Assembly (NCBI GenBank): GCA_036873135.1 | Contig: JAPTYO010000018.1 | Coordinates: 4,464,001-4,528,000, forward strand | DNA length: 64,000 bases | Source of the DNA: Clarkia xantiana subsp. parviflora | Taxonomy: Eukaryota > Streptophyta > Magnoliopsida > Myrtales > Onagraceae | Reading direction: 5' to 3' | In this document: one piece after another, positions 53,405 to 64,000 of the stretch | Layout: each line of letters begins with the position of its first letter | Position numbering within the stretch: the first letter of the stretch is position 1 | Program-made: the position numbers and the translations under genes | Notes under the pieces: model-generated | Told to the model about the DNA's origin: nothing | Database searches by the model: none | Seen by the model: the letters and a program-made list of their open reading frames with translations, nothing else

Positions 53405-53612
53405 TGTTATGAATATATGTTTTAGAGAATTAAATGGATGTTCAATATTTATGTGTATATCAACTTCCTTATTTACACTTTCCTTGTATTAATTATTCTT
53501 GTTCTTCAAGAATGTGTAACCCTATATAAAGGGCTCTTGTACATGAGAATAAGATATCCATATTTACTCTCTTCATATCATCTTTCTCTTGTCTTTGGTA
53601 TGTTTCATAACA
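53405..53612 (+). repeat. Copia-D 3' LTR
   Basis: 208 bp, TGTTATGAA...TTCATAACA, followed by AAAAC. Confidence 0.95.
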
Positions 53613-53617
53613 AAAAC

Positions 53618-53902
53618 CTCTTTCTACCTAAATTTATATATATGTAGATTGAATTTATTTCTATATGATTAAAGGAATTTTTGTGTATAATAATAAATCA
53701 ATAGTATATTTAAATTTTAGTTTCAATATGTAAAATATAAAATTTTATACGTTATATATATATATATAATATATTAGAAATAATTATGAATATTTCATAT
53801 TATTGTTGGATTCCTAAAGTTTAAACATACTCAACACCCAATTTTTTTTAATATATATATTTGATAAAGTATTGTGGCCTAATTAGAATTGGCGAGGTAA
53901 CA
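53618..53902. other. AT-rich spacer
   Basis: No gene or element seen; a short TA run near 53752. Confidence 0.5.
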
Positions 53903-53910
53903 GTAACACC

Positions 53911-54748
53911 CAGTGTTATCAGAACCGGACCGGACCGGCGGTCCGACCGGGTTTGAACCGGAACCGGTACCTCCAACGGTCCGGTTCGAGTAAATCCGGA
54001 GGATGTAAGTGAACCCGGTTCGATAGCTGGTTTTTTGGCGAATCGGCCGGTTTTCAGCAGACCGGCCGGTCCACCGGTTCGGTGTTCAGAAGTCAGAAAA
54101 GAAAAAGTAATTAACCTACATCGGACATTCAATTCAACGGCCACTCACACCCCCGATCAGACCCAGTCACCCACACCCGATCATACCCAGTCACCCACCC
54201 CCGACCTAGGTCCAGCAGCTCCACCCGAACTAGTTTTTGACCCACACACATAGCACGAGCACGAGTTCAGTAGCAGATGCGGGGAAGAAGTAGAAGGCTC
54301 TGATCAATTCTGGTTCCCAAGGCTCCGATCAAACTTCCGACCGCCAAGATGATCTGGACGAGCTGGACGAGAAGACTCCACCGTTCCCAAGGCCGAGTAG
54401 ACTCCACCGATCGCTAGCTCTTTGATCTGGACCCCGTCCTTGCTTAATGTGAGGGAGAGAGGAGGGTTGGGGTCTGGGGAGAGGAGGGAGAGATAGAGAG
54501 TGAAGAGGGTAAAAGTGAGGGAGGGAGGGGAGAGGACGCAAAGAGAGAGAGGAGAGGGAGAGATGAGGTTGGGTTTAGGGAGAGGAGAGAGAGACCAACA
54601 TATTGAAGAGGACATACCCAGTCACAAAGATGAGAGATGTTGATTTGAATCAAAACCGGTCGGACCCGATTTGAACCGGGTCGGACCGTCCGAATCGGGA
54701 ACCGGTAGCTTGACCGGTTCAACCTCCAGTCCGGTTTTGATAACACTG
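53911..54748. mobile_element. hAT-like non-autonomous transposon upstream of TAP46
   Basis: 838 bp. Perfect-start inverted repeats CAGTGTTATCAGAACCGGAC and GTCCGGTTTTGATAACACTG, with longer imperfect arms of CCGGTTTGAAC words. Exact 8-bp duplication GTAACACC at 53903-53910 and 54749-54756. No transposase. The inner part is C-rich on plus or GA-rich (54465-54600). The element ends about 425 bp before the TAP46 start codon, so it lies in or next to the promoter. Confidence 0.9.
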
Positions 54749-54756
54749 GTAACACC

Positions 54757-55174
54757 CCCTATCTATCTAGTCTTATAATTATAATATTTTATTTAAGGTC
54801 CCTGAGATAAAAAAAATTCCAAGGGTACATAGAAAAGTCTTTTTAGGGTAAAAGCTCATTGGGCTATTGGGTTAGGCTTAGTAAATTAATTAATTATTTA
54901 TTTATTAAAGGCGGTCGGACCATCCAAACCGGTAACGGTCGGTTTTAAAATCCTGGAGTTGAGTGGCTTCTTCTAGTTTCTTCCACTTTGAAGGAAGAAG
55001 AAGAAGTCAGATTTGATTTGATTTGATTTTACATTTTGTTTCTCTTGTTATTTATTTATCTTCTCTGTGCTCAATCAATTTAGTCGATCAAACCCTAAAT
55101 CCAGTCCATCTCGATTCATACTCATAAATTTCTTCTAGGGGGTTTATTGCATCTTCACAAATACAGGCAACGCA
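54757..55174 (+). promoter_or_regulatory. TAP46 upstream region and 5' UTR
   Basis: AT-rich to about 54910, then a short CCGGT-rich patch like the hAT termini, then pyrimidine/GAAG-rich sequence typical of a plant 5' UTR. A TATA-like TTATTTATTTATTAAAG lies near 54893-54909; no start site can be fixed. Confidence 0.4.
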
Positions 55175-58100
55175 ATGGGTGAATTGAAAATGGAGGACAT
55201 GGCACTGCCAGCTCTCTTTGACCAGGCTCGTAAGCTTCATCTTGCGGCAACGGAGTCATCTTCAGATCAGGTATGCCCGATTACTTCCACTTCGCCTTAT
55301 CTTCGTTTGTCTTACTCATTTATTGATATATATTCTCTGTTTCCGATCGAAGGATTCTGTGAAGAAGGGGATTCAAATTCTGGAGAGATGCGATGACATG
55401 GTAAGCAAGCTCGGTTTGTTCTCAGCTAACGAGACCAAGGACGACATCAGCACCACGAACCTCAAGTTTATCTTGGTATGTGTGTATATATATAGTGTCC
55501 GTCAAATTTTTAGTTATATAAATAATTGTGAATCTGCTAGGCATACTCGAGAGACGATGAATATAATAAACTGATTTTGTGGCACGCCATAAACCAATTG
55601 TCGCTGTAATTGTTCTTATGCGAGTAACATCGGGCAGGATTAACAAATGATGATTTATTCAGTGTCACTGCATGTTAGTCATGTGGGTTTTTTATGCGCA
55701 GTCAGTTTGTTGTTGCCTTATCCATCTTTTGAGGGTTCATAGGGACTGATCAAAGCTGGAATTTACACATGTAAATAGTACAAAGTGCGAAGGTAGAATT
55801 TGGTTAGGTGTATGGAAAATTTGATTTTGAGCCACTGGTTCTAAGAATGAAGTGCTGACTCACCTCACTCTTAATACATTAATTAAAGATTCTTCATGGT
55901 CTTTTCTCAAATTTAATGGGTAAAAGACTCAAACTTATATATACTTTACCTTTGTTTAGCTTTTCCCTTTGGTCACTGAAGTAAATATAGCATTCATTGG
56001 TTTATTATCATCAGAATAAAAAAAAAAAAAAAAGGGTTAATTAGCCAAATGCACCATTATGCTTTGACCATGTTGCTAGATGCATCATATTGTTTTCTTG
56101 TGTTGCCAAATGCACCACTAGGTTTTGAAATGTTGCTAGATGCACCATTATGTTAGTCCACCGTTAAATACTATGTACAAAATGACGAATATCACATGCT
56201 ACTAACCCGAAATATTTTATTTTTTTTAATATTTTTAATATTATCAAAATAAAATTTATTTCAAAAAATTTCGAATTTTCTTATCTTATTTGTAATTTTT
56301 GTGATTTTTTGCTATTTTGTTAGTTTTAAATTTTTAGTTTTAGTTTATTATCTATTTTTTAATATTTTAATTGTCATGTTACATTATCATAGTGTTGTTG
56401 TCAATTTCACGTCAGCAACACGTGCATCGTCAACGTTTTTACATTAAAATTTAACGGTAGATTGGTAGAGTGGTGCATCTAGCAACATTTTAAAACGTTG
56501 TGCATTAGACAACATATGTGGTGCATTGAGCAACATAGCAAAACATAGTGGTGCATTTGGCTAATTAACCCAAAAGAAATATTTTCCTGGCTGTTGGTTA
56601 TATCTTTTGATTTTTACGGTTAATGTTTTATCAGGTGCCATATTATCTTGCTGAGTTAACTGAAAAAGTTGCCGATGGTGACAGAATAGAGATGCTCAAG
56701 GCTTGTCAAGCTAAACTGAAGGTATGTGATGAGTTTAGTTTAGTTAACTTGCTTATCATGCCACCAAATCTCAGACTCGGATGTTAATGACAGTGCTTTT
56801 TCTGACTTGCAGGAATTCCTATCATTTTGCGAGGTGATGGAACTTTTACCTGACGAGGAGCTACAGGCATTAACACAAGGAAGTTCCGATCAGTTTGTTG
56901 ATCGAAGGGCTCGAAAGGTACGCTACCAGGGCTAATGTATTTAACAAAACAAAAAAAAGTGTGAAGCTGATTAAAAAAGAAGAAGAAAAGAACAACTGGA
57001 GAAGAAATGGTCCCTAGTCTCCAATCAATTATCTGTTAGTCATATTTAGGTAAGATATAGTAAAGAAGATTGAAATTGAGCTATGCTGTGAGCCTGTGAC
57101 AGATGAAATAATTGCTATTAGTTGCAGACTAACCATATATTAATAGTTGCAGCAGAGGGATATCACCTACGTGTCTTACGGTTTAATGCTATCAAGTTAC
57201 ATATCTGACTTTGGCCTCTGCCAAAGGCATTTCTTTTTCTTTTTTCCATAGTGTAACTTATTAATCTTTGTTCAATTTCACAAGGAAATAGTTAATCCTT
57301 TCTGTAATGTATGGGAGGGAAATCTGCTGATTTTGATGGACACTCATTGTTATATGAGCTTTTCTTACATTCCTGCTTCTTACTAGATTGCTCGTTTTAA
57401 ACGTCAAAGAGCTGCAGAAACTAAACTTCTTGAAATCAAGGAAAGGAAAGAGAGGCGTGGAAGATCTACCAGAGCAGCTGCACTTTCTTCTCCTGTTGAG
57501 TTGGGAGCATTAGAGGAAGAAGTACTTGATGATGATGATGGAGAGGAAGAACGAGAGGTTAGTTGCTATTATATGTTTATCTTAATCTTCTTGCGTAACA
57601 TAAACATGTATTTCATCCTTGTTTTGTGTGTTTTTTGGTAACTCTAAGTCTGTTAGTGTATATAATCTGTTGGTTATATTGGTTGAGATCTGTGCACGTT
57701 GATTCAGTTTCTTATCTTGACTTACTGTAAGTACTAAGTAGCATCATGACATGGATCAGTTACAAAGAAAATAAGAATGTAAAGTTAAGTGACACTTTGG
57801 CGCATAGAAGTTCACTTGCAGATTATATTTTATCATTTTGACCTCTTTATAATTTTCCTTGATAGTTGTAAAGTTTTGCACTTTATTCTAATAGATTATA
57901 TCATACAGGCTTGGATTACTTCGATATCGTTGGCTATCTGCAAGGTATGCTATATCCAATTGGCTCTGTCAAGCATTCCCTAGGCTTAATCGTATGTTTT
58001 AGTTGGTATCTTTGGTGTTTCAGGCTTTGGACTTGCTGGAAATGTTGAAGAGAGAAGAAGAAATGCTTGGTGCTATGAAGGAATTGCAGTTGAAGGTACT

Positions 58101-59119
58101 CGAATCTTAACCCAACAAATTGTGAACACGAAATAAATGATTACCGTGATTTTCCTGCTCCAAGATGAGATTTGCAGAAGCTCTATTTTCAGGTTCTTTT
58201 TATTTAGTTTGATAACGCAGTAAACTTTATTCCTTGTTGACAACAGATAACTAGTTTCTCGATCTTAGTTGCAAAATCTTATGTTGGGTGCATGATCTTT
58301 TGCCTTGTGGATTCTTTTAGTAGGCTTCACTGTATTTTGATATAATCCAGTTGGTTAATGCATTCTTGGGCACATATGACCCCCGATTTGTGGAGGTCTG
58401 TCTAAGTTTTGCAAACAAGTAGTTTATTAAGTAAGTGTATTCAGTATCTATATTAGTTGGAAATTGTTATCTTTCTCCCAGGAAGGAGGAGGGGAAAATG
58501 GTGTGTGTCGTACTGTACTTGATGAGCGGACCAAAAAAGCAGAAGCATGGCATAGGGATGCTGCAGGTCGTGCACAATACAGTAGAGCAGCAGCACCAAT
58601 TACATGTGCAACATTTGCTCAAGATGTGTTAGAAGGAAGAGCAAGAGTGTCTGAGGCACATGAACACAAACACCATCAACCAATGATATTTGGACCTGCA
58701 AGTCTTATTGGGGGGAGCATCACAACTGAGAGAGAACGAATGGCTGCACAAGTGTTCCAACCCAGTCATAGGTACGCTTAGACATTTTCTTTGACTTACA
58801 ATTCCACTGCCCAAGAGGATGGATAAAAATAAAGAGAGTGAGTTAAATTGTATGTATCATTAGGATGCCAACTATGAGCATAGAAGAAGCGGGATTGAAG
58901 GAGATGGAAATGATGAATAATTTCCAGGAAAGGAACAGGAAGCTCATGGAAGAAGCCAATTCTGGATGGTACAAGGACAACAAGTTGCCGATGCGGAGTA
59001 ATGCAGAGGATGAGGAAGATGAAGATGATGCTGCTCAGGACAAGGCTAGGGCCTGGGACGATTGGAAAGATGATAATCCTCGCGGTGCAGGTAATTCGAA
59101 GCTTACACCTTGTGGCTGA
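55175..59119 (+). CDS. TAP46: TAP46, PP2A regulatory subunit (alpha4/IGBP1 family)
   Basis: Nine coding exons: 55175-55270, 55353-55475, 56635-56721, 56813-56917, 57387-57557, 57909-57944, 58024-58095, 58482-58771, 58864-59119. All introns are GT-AG and all phases agree; the total is 411 codons, close to the roughly 405 residues known for the family. Starts MGELKMEDMALPALFDQARK. The N-terminal helical TAP42/alpha4 repeat domain (ILERCDDMVSKLGLFS, NLKFILVPYYLAELTEK, EFLSFCEVMELLP, DRRARKIARFKRQRAAE) binds PP2A-type catalytic subunits. An acidic loop (LDDDDGEEERE), then VCRTVLDERTKKAEAWHRDA and PITCATFAQDVLEGRA, and the family C-terminus KARAWDDWKDDNPRGAGNSK. Works in cytoplasm with PP2A, PP4 and PP6 catalytic subunits under TOR control. 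No lesion seen; presumed functional. Confidence 0.97.
56034..56571. mobile_element. MITE in TAP46 intron 2
   Basis: 538 bp, AT-rich, non-coding. The termini form a perfect 23-bp inverted repeat beginning GGGTTAATTAGCCAAATGCA; inner TTGCTAGATGCACCA words repeat in inverted order. The left flank is a poly-A run, so the target duplication cannot be read with certainty. It sits inside intron 2 and leaves both splice sites intact. Confidence 0.85.
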
Positions 59120-59619
59120 ACAAGTTGCCTTGTTTGTTCATTGCCATGGATGGCGATTGTATAGGAAGGAGGAGATGGATCTCTCTCTCTACTGCTCATA
59201 GTTATCCTTGTGTTGTAGTTGTTGGACTCACTCCGGTCGGTTATCTTTAGACACTTTTTTTTTTTTTTTTTTGGAATTTGGATCTAAATACATACGGCAT
59301 TTTCTATTTTATTTTATGAACCACATTATTCTGCTCAACATCTCAGTATGGTTGATGAGTATCATCTTACAATGCTTAATGATTTCTAGTTGCAAGACTT
59401 CTTGTAAGTTGACTAAGTACTGTACCATCTTACTATGCTTAATGATTTCTAGTTACAACAGTCCATTGCTCGCATCAATCATAGATTATCCCTGCGTTGC
59501 ATCTACACAATCATGTCCAGGATTCCAAAATCCATCCAGAACATAAAATCTACGGAATCCATTGAGCAAGAAGGAATGCAGCTCAAATGAAGATTTAAAA
59601 TAAGAGCATATTAATTAAA
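59120..59619. other. TAP46 3' UTR and spacer
   Basis: Follows the stop; a poly-T run at 59255-59272 and a 30-bp near-repeat (ATCTTACAATGCTTAATGAT at 59363, ATCTTACTATGCTTAATGAT at 59427). No further gene. Confidence 0.5.
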
Positions 59620-60023
59620 GGGATAATTGTCACAAGTTTGTCTCATGTTTTAATTTGGTGTCTGGTGAAGAAATTGACTGTCCCAAGTTTCATATGTGTT
59701 GCTATTTGGTGTCTCGGTCAAATTTTGAGTTAAGTTGAACATAATATGATCACGTGAGTGAATAATTTTAAAAATTTCTAAAATAGCCCCCAAGATACAA
59801 TGTGGTTGTCACGTCTAACGTCCGATTCCTGTTACCACCTCCGATTCTGGCCACTAAAATCTAACGAAAAACCTAAATTGCAACAGCCTGTCAAAGTTGC
59901 CTAAAATTTAACGAAAAATCTAAATTACAACAATAGTGAAATTTGGGACACCAAATATCAACAGTTTAATCTGAGACACCAAATTAAAATATGAATCAAA
60001 CTCAGAGACAATTTTTGTATTCC
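59620..60023. mobile_element. Inverted-repeat MITE-like element
   Basis: About 400 bp. The left arm contains CATGTTTTAATTTGGTGTC and the right arm its degenerate complement GACACCAAATTAAAATATG; ends ATAATTGTCACAAG and GACAATTTTTGTATTC pair imperfectly. Inner TCTAACGAAAAACCTAAATT is duplicated. Old element; TSD not clear. Confidence 0.65.
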
Positions 60024-60312
60024 TAATTGAATTGGGGGAACAAATTTGGGGTTTTTAAACCCCTGTCTAAGGTCTCTTGGTCTCGATGAAGCCTAGACCC
60101 TGGCTAGAAAGAATGATAATGACTCAAAGTTAGAACTTAATGATGAAATCAGTGGATCAACTTGAAACTTAACCCGTACAAATTTGAGAGAGATCTTTCT
60201 AGTATGATACAAATATTAAGTGTGGTTAAAAAAATTCATTTTTTTTCATATTTTTTCATATTTTTAAAGTTTTACATATGTTACACTTAAGTCCAGATTA
60301 GTAATAAAAAAA

Positions 60313-61182
60313 GGGTTAAAGGTACTTTTGGTGCCACATGTTTGACCAGTGTAGGTTTTTGGTGTCGTATGTTTAGTTTTGTAGGCTTTTTGTGCCATAT
60401 GTTTGAGAGGTTGTATGTTTTTGGTTCTTCCGTTAGTCAACAATTAGTTTAACCGTTAAATAATTTTATTTTGTTCAATTTAACCCTCAAATTTATATTT
60501 CTAAAATTTAAAATTTACATTTTAGTCCCTAGTATTTACTCAAGTCACCGTCGAAGGCCGCCGACCACCTACCACCTCCAAAGCCGCCGCCGACCACCAC
60601 GAAAATGGCCGGCCACCACCACTTGGGGCTGGAAACCACCCCAATTGGTGGTGGCCGGCCTCGATTGGGGTGGCCACCACTAATTGGTGGTGGCTGCAGC
60701 CCTAATCGGGGCCGGCGGCCGTAATTGGTGGTGGCCAGCCCCAATTGGTGGTGGCTGGCCCCGATTAGGGCTGCAGCCACCACCAATTGGTGGTGGCCGG
60801 CCCAATTAGGGCTGTAGCCACCACCCATTGGTGGCGGCCGGCCCGATTAGGGCTGTAGCCACCACCCATTGGTGGTGGCCGGCCCCGATTGGGCTGGTCA
60901 CCACCAATTGGGGCCGGCCACCACCAATTGGGGTGGTTTCCAGCCCCAAGTGGTGGTGGCCGGCCATTTTCGTAGTGGTCGGCGGCGACTTTGGAGGTGG
61001 TGGGTGGTGGACGGTGACTTGAGCAAACAATAGGGACTAAAGTGTAAATATTAAATTTTAGAAATATAAATTTGAGGACTAATTTGAACAAAATAAAAGT
61101 ATTTAACGGTCAAACTAACTGTTGACTAACGGAAGAACAAAAAATATAGAACCTCTCAAGCATATGGCACCAAAAGCATGGT
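60313..61182. mobile_element. Foldback element with long inverted arms
   Basis: About 870 bp. The left arm runs from TACTTTTGGTGCCACATG through CCGTTAGTCAACA and AAATTTATATTTCTAAAATT into CACGAAAATGGCCGGCCACC; the right arm repeats all of these as reverse complements in opposite order. Arms are about 400 bp. The centre (60640-60930) is made of CCACCAATTGGTGGTGGCC units on both strands. No coding capacity; ORFs in it are palindrome artefacts. Confidence 0.85.
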
Positions 61183-61302
61183 GCTCTTGGAGCATGGTAG
61201 AAAAATCAAAATTTGAGTTAACTTAAGCCCACTTGAAGGCCATGTTTGTCTATTCTGAACTTTGTATTCTAGTTCATTATTTGTCAGGGACCTTATATGT
61301 TA

Positions 61303-62241
61303 AGAGTGTTGTAGAGTCCCTGGAACATTGATTCCCAACCTGCTACTTCTCTGTGCCGCGATGTACCCCTGGTCAACTGTTATTCTCCAATTGCCTAGTT
61401 TCTCTTAAGGAATACTGATCCAAGGCATCGGTACAAGTATTCACAACCTTCAACTAATATCCGGCTGGTGGCCACCTAGTGAATACAAGAGTCGGAGAAT
61501 TACAGATGTGCATGACCATCCCCATTGCTCATATCCTTATTCAAACTCAACCAGTTTCCAAAACATGGTCACTTGGCATTTTTGTTCGGGCAGTGCGCTC
61601 GTACGCCTGGGATTGAACAATGAGCCCAACCTTGGATATGAGCTCCGAGTGGTAATGGTACTTTGGGTGCTACTTCATTCATCACTGGGGATCAGTCACA
61701 CGCTCAAGGTGAAGAAGTTCGTGTCCTTCATAATCTTGGAAGATTCGGTCTAACGCAACCGAGCCTGACCCCGTGGTCGAACATGTCATGCGCAGTATGA
61801 AGTGCGCGTCGATAGCACAACCTGAATTTATTTTATATCAGGAGTGGGAATGTCATATGCTATCGTAGATTCTCATCTAGCCCATAATGTGGTGGTAGAC
61901 GAATGGAGTTCGTCACGGCGATCTGCAAAACTTTGATCACATCGTGTACATCGTTTTACATAACCAGATTTCTCTTTCGAAATACCATGGCTCTTAGCCG
62001 GCAATGATATGGCCGAGGTTTCCCTTCCATAAAGACTTCCCTTCTATCAAGACTTCCTTTCCACATTCGACATATTTTATTAGGAGGATTTACGCTCCAA
62101 CGACTAGTTTATAGACCGTACATCCGGTGTAATATTGTCATTATGACGTCGTAAATATCATAAACTCAAATAGAAATTATTTTATTCAAATATTACTCCA
62201 AATCTAAAAATGTTATTGTCATATTACAAGCCTTCTAAATC
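61303..62241 (-). other. Copia-C conserved 3' noncoding block
   Basis: Matches Copia-B 17320-18242 over most of its length. Contains no consistent ORF. Confidence 0.6.
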
Positions 62242-62613
62242 CTACGCAATCCAAGCAGTTTTTACGTGCTTTTCGAAAACTTCCTTGTGTAAGGGTTTAG
62301 TCAATGGATCCGAAACCATATTTTCCAAATGAATGAATTCGACCGTGATGAGCTTGTGTTCTACCAAACACTTCACATAGTTGTATTTTATATCAATGTG
62401 TTTTCTCCTACTATGGTACTTCAGATTCTTGACTTCCCCTATCGCAGCTTGACTGTAATAGTAAATGCGCAAAGGCTTACTCTCGTCATTGACGTCAAGC
62501 AGGGCGGTCAAGAGTCTCTTTAGCCAGACAACCTCATGTGCATTCTTTGAGAGATCTACGAATTCGAATTCCATAGCAGATTGCGTGACACGTGATTTCT
62601 TCTTGCTCATCAA
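62242..62613 (-). pseudogene. Copia-C RNase H
   Basis: Reads SRVTQSAMEFEFVDLSKNAHEVVWLKRLL, then SQAAIGEVKNLKYHSRRKHIDIKYN and MVSDPLTKPLHKEVFEKHVK. In place of the usual DNxxA motif it has YSQAAIGE, so the catalytic Asp is lost. The start is arbitrary because the upstream part is in other frames. Confidence 0.82.
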
Positions 62614-62704
62614 GATATGGTGGCATTAGCAAGGAGAAACACTCCTCCTGAGGTGGACTTACGATCATCTAGATCACCAACGTGGTCGGTGTCACTATAT
62701 CCTC

Positions 62705-63430
62705 TCAATTATAGGTTACTTCCCTCATTATTTGTTTCACGACTCGTAAATGTTGATAACCGGGTTTCGACTGGAAACGCGGTACTAGTCCCATGGCGTA
62801 ACCGATATCTGGACGGGTGCATTGCATCACGTACATCAGACTTCCTAACATACTGAGGTACTCTGCACTTTTCACCTGTTCACGCTCTACCAAGTTCTTT
62901 GGGCCATCACGTTTAGACAGTGCACTCCTATATACAACTGGTGTCTCCACAGGTTTAGCATCGAAGAGACTGAACCTTCTCAATAATTTGTTTATATAGG
63001 CTTCCTGAGAAAGTCATAATCTATGAGCACCACGATCTCTAGCAGTCTTAATGCCTAAGATGTAAGTGGCCTCTCCCATGTCCTTCATCTTATATACAGA
63101 TGCTAACCAGGACTTTAACTTATTCAAATAACTCACATCGTTCGCGGCAATAAAGATGTCATCGACGTATAACGCCAATATGACATACTTTGACCTAGAA
63201 GTCTTAGTGTACACGCAGGATCCTCGTGGAACCCGCGGTAACATTGCCGGGACGATTGTTTAAGACCATAAGTTGACCTTTGGAGCTTACAAACTTGATG
63301 TTCGTTTCCAGGGGATGAGAAACCATCTGGTTGCTCCATGTAGATCTCTTCCTCCAAGTTTCTATGAAGGAAGACAGTCTTAACATCAACTCGAACTACG
63401 CTCCTACTAGGAACCTGGGCGTTACTGGAA
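62705..63430 (-). pseudogene. Copia-C reverse transcriptase
   Basis: Pieces in different frames. N-terminal VRVDVKTVFLHRNLEEEIYMEQPDGF and VCKLQRSTYGLKQSSRQ, palm with LALYVDDIFIAANDVSYL, KMKDMGEATYILGIK, then LSQEAYINKLLRRFSLFDAK and SMLGSLMYVMQCTRPDIGYAMG. YVDD is intact. At least two frameshifts and stops separate the pieces, near 62990-63020 and near 63230. Confidence 0.87.
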
Positions 63431-63672
63431 CCTTTTCCTACAACCTTTCTTGGACGACACCTTGTTCTCTTATTTCTACCCCCATGATGAATTCCATGGT
63501 CACTTGGACCAGGAACCAAGTTGGTTGTCCCACTCCCACTGTTGCCAGCAGGAAGTTGAGGAATTATAGGATTCTCATCCAACGGTTCAGCAACTGGATT
63601 ATCAGGTCCTACTTGATTTGCACCAGGAGCAACTATGATTTCTGCGGGTGGTTTAAGTCCTCCCATTCTCAT
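63431..63672 (-). pseudogene. Copia-C integrase-RT linker
   Basis: Pro/Asn-rich linker with ANQVGPDNPVAEPLDENP and PQLPAGNSG, the counterpart of 48-311. An ORF joins it directly to a truncated RT N-terminus (deletion between RKVVGKGSS and SRSVVRVDVK). Confidence 0.7.
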
Positions 63673-64000
63673 TCACAGCTGTTGCTCCCTCAATTCTCCC
63701 ACTCAAAGTAAGTGGGACCTGACCATCCTCGTCATGTTCAATTTTTTTAAGATTTCATTCGTGTTGATGTCACCAAGCTTAGGAAATTCATCATCAATAA
63801 ACGTAATGTCCCTGGACTCATGTTCGACCAACCACCATTTTCTTGAGCCGCCATAAACACGTATCCCTTAGAGTTTTCCGAGTATTTAATAAATATACTT
63901 TTCAATCCTCTAGGTCCCAACTTGTCGTATCGGCTGTCGTTCTGATGCGTGTATGCTGTACAACCCTAAGGTCGCAGCCTAGTAAGATCCACCTCTTTAC
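63673..64000 (-). pseudogene. Copia-C integrase C-terminal region, degenerate
   Basis: The minus translation contains VDLTRLRPQGCTAYTHQN, YDKLGPRGLKSIFIKYSEN and KGYVFMAA, which fit the post-integrase region of copia (the KL-PR..K..FIGYS motif). Frame breaks are present and the window ends here. Confidence 0.6.

Larger units (their letters stand above)
39313..53612 (+). mobile_element. Copia-D: Ty1/copia element, host of Gypsy-2
   Basis: Plus-strand element with short LTRs (39313-39518; 53405-53612) flanked by AAAAC duplications (39308-39312; 53613-53617). About 6.0 kb without Gypsy-2. Order: gag, protease, integrase, RT, RNase H, the normal copia order. The LTRs differ by about five substitutions and a 2-bp indel in 206 bases, more than the Gypsy-2 LTRs, which agrees with Gypsy-2 having inserted later. 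Several stops interrupt the polyprotein. Confidence 0.94.
61290..64000 (-). mobile_element. Copia-C: third member of the Copia-A/B family, truncated
   Basis: Minus strand. From left: the conserved 3' noncoding block (61303-62241), RNase H, RT, integrase-RT linker and the start of integrase sequence, running off the window at 64000. No 3' LTR is found at the left end, where the foldback element lies close by, so that end is truncated. Several frameshifts and stops. Confidence 0.85.

Noticed and set aside
60529..61091. Gly/Trp/Pro-rich ORFs (GGGWWTVT, HHQLVVAA types)
   Set aside because: Encoded by the palindromic core of the foldback element on both strands; no real protein.

Overview
This window looks like nuclear DNA from a flowering plant, probably a eudicot. 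It has one intron-rich host gene with GT-AG introns (TAP46, a PP2A regulatory subunit), AT-rich spacers, and a dense nest of plant LTR retrotransposons and small DNA elements. I see no rRNA or tRNA genes, no CRISPR and no bacterial gene organisation. The species cannot be fixed from the sequence alone.

Layout. 1-16086: a decayed minus-strand Ty1/copia element (Copia-A), cut in its gag gene by Gypsy-1 (2316-13336, minus strand, target duplication ATTAC). 16561 to about 22510: a second decayed minus-strand copia of the same family (Copia-B), carrying a 1.1 kb AT-rich insertion. 23287-34577: Gypsy-3, a large non-autonomous minus-strand element with gag and protease only, long LTRs and about 6 kb full of tandem repeats. 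It splits a GC-rich segment of unknown origin. 35456-36034: a solo copia-type LTR with TSD TATTA. 37154-38058: a hAT-like non-autonomous DNA element. 39313-53612: Copia-D (plus strand, TSD AAAAC), interrupted in gag by Gypsy-2 (40240-48502, plus strand, TSD GGTAC). 53911-54748: a hAT-like element with an 8-bp TSD just upstream of the host gene. 55175-59119: TAP46, nine coding exons and apparently intact, with a MITE in intron 2. 59620-61182: two inverted-repeat elements. 61290-64000: a third member of the Copia-A/B family (Copia-C), running off the right edge.

How the parts relate. Gypsy-1, -2 and -3 have the hallmarks of the plant Tat branch of Ty3/gypsy: a PBS starting TGGCGCC, a protease with DGGSS, a CX2HX4HX4C knuckle, a second RNase H before integrase (Gypsy-1 and -2), and tandem repeats between pol and the 3' LTR. 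Gypsy-1 also carries, antisense to its own genes, a multi-exon gene with its own TATA box (3448-6140). Its product has a domain resembling the putative gypsy-type transposon domain, a basic NLS-like tract and a long coiled coil. Every retroelement polyprotein here has stops, frameshifts or catalytic deletions, so none looks autonomous now. TAP46 is the only gene I consider functional for the host; it serves PP2A-like phosphatases downstream of TOR signalling.
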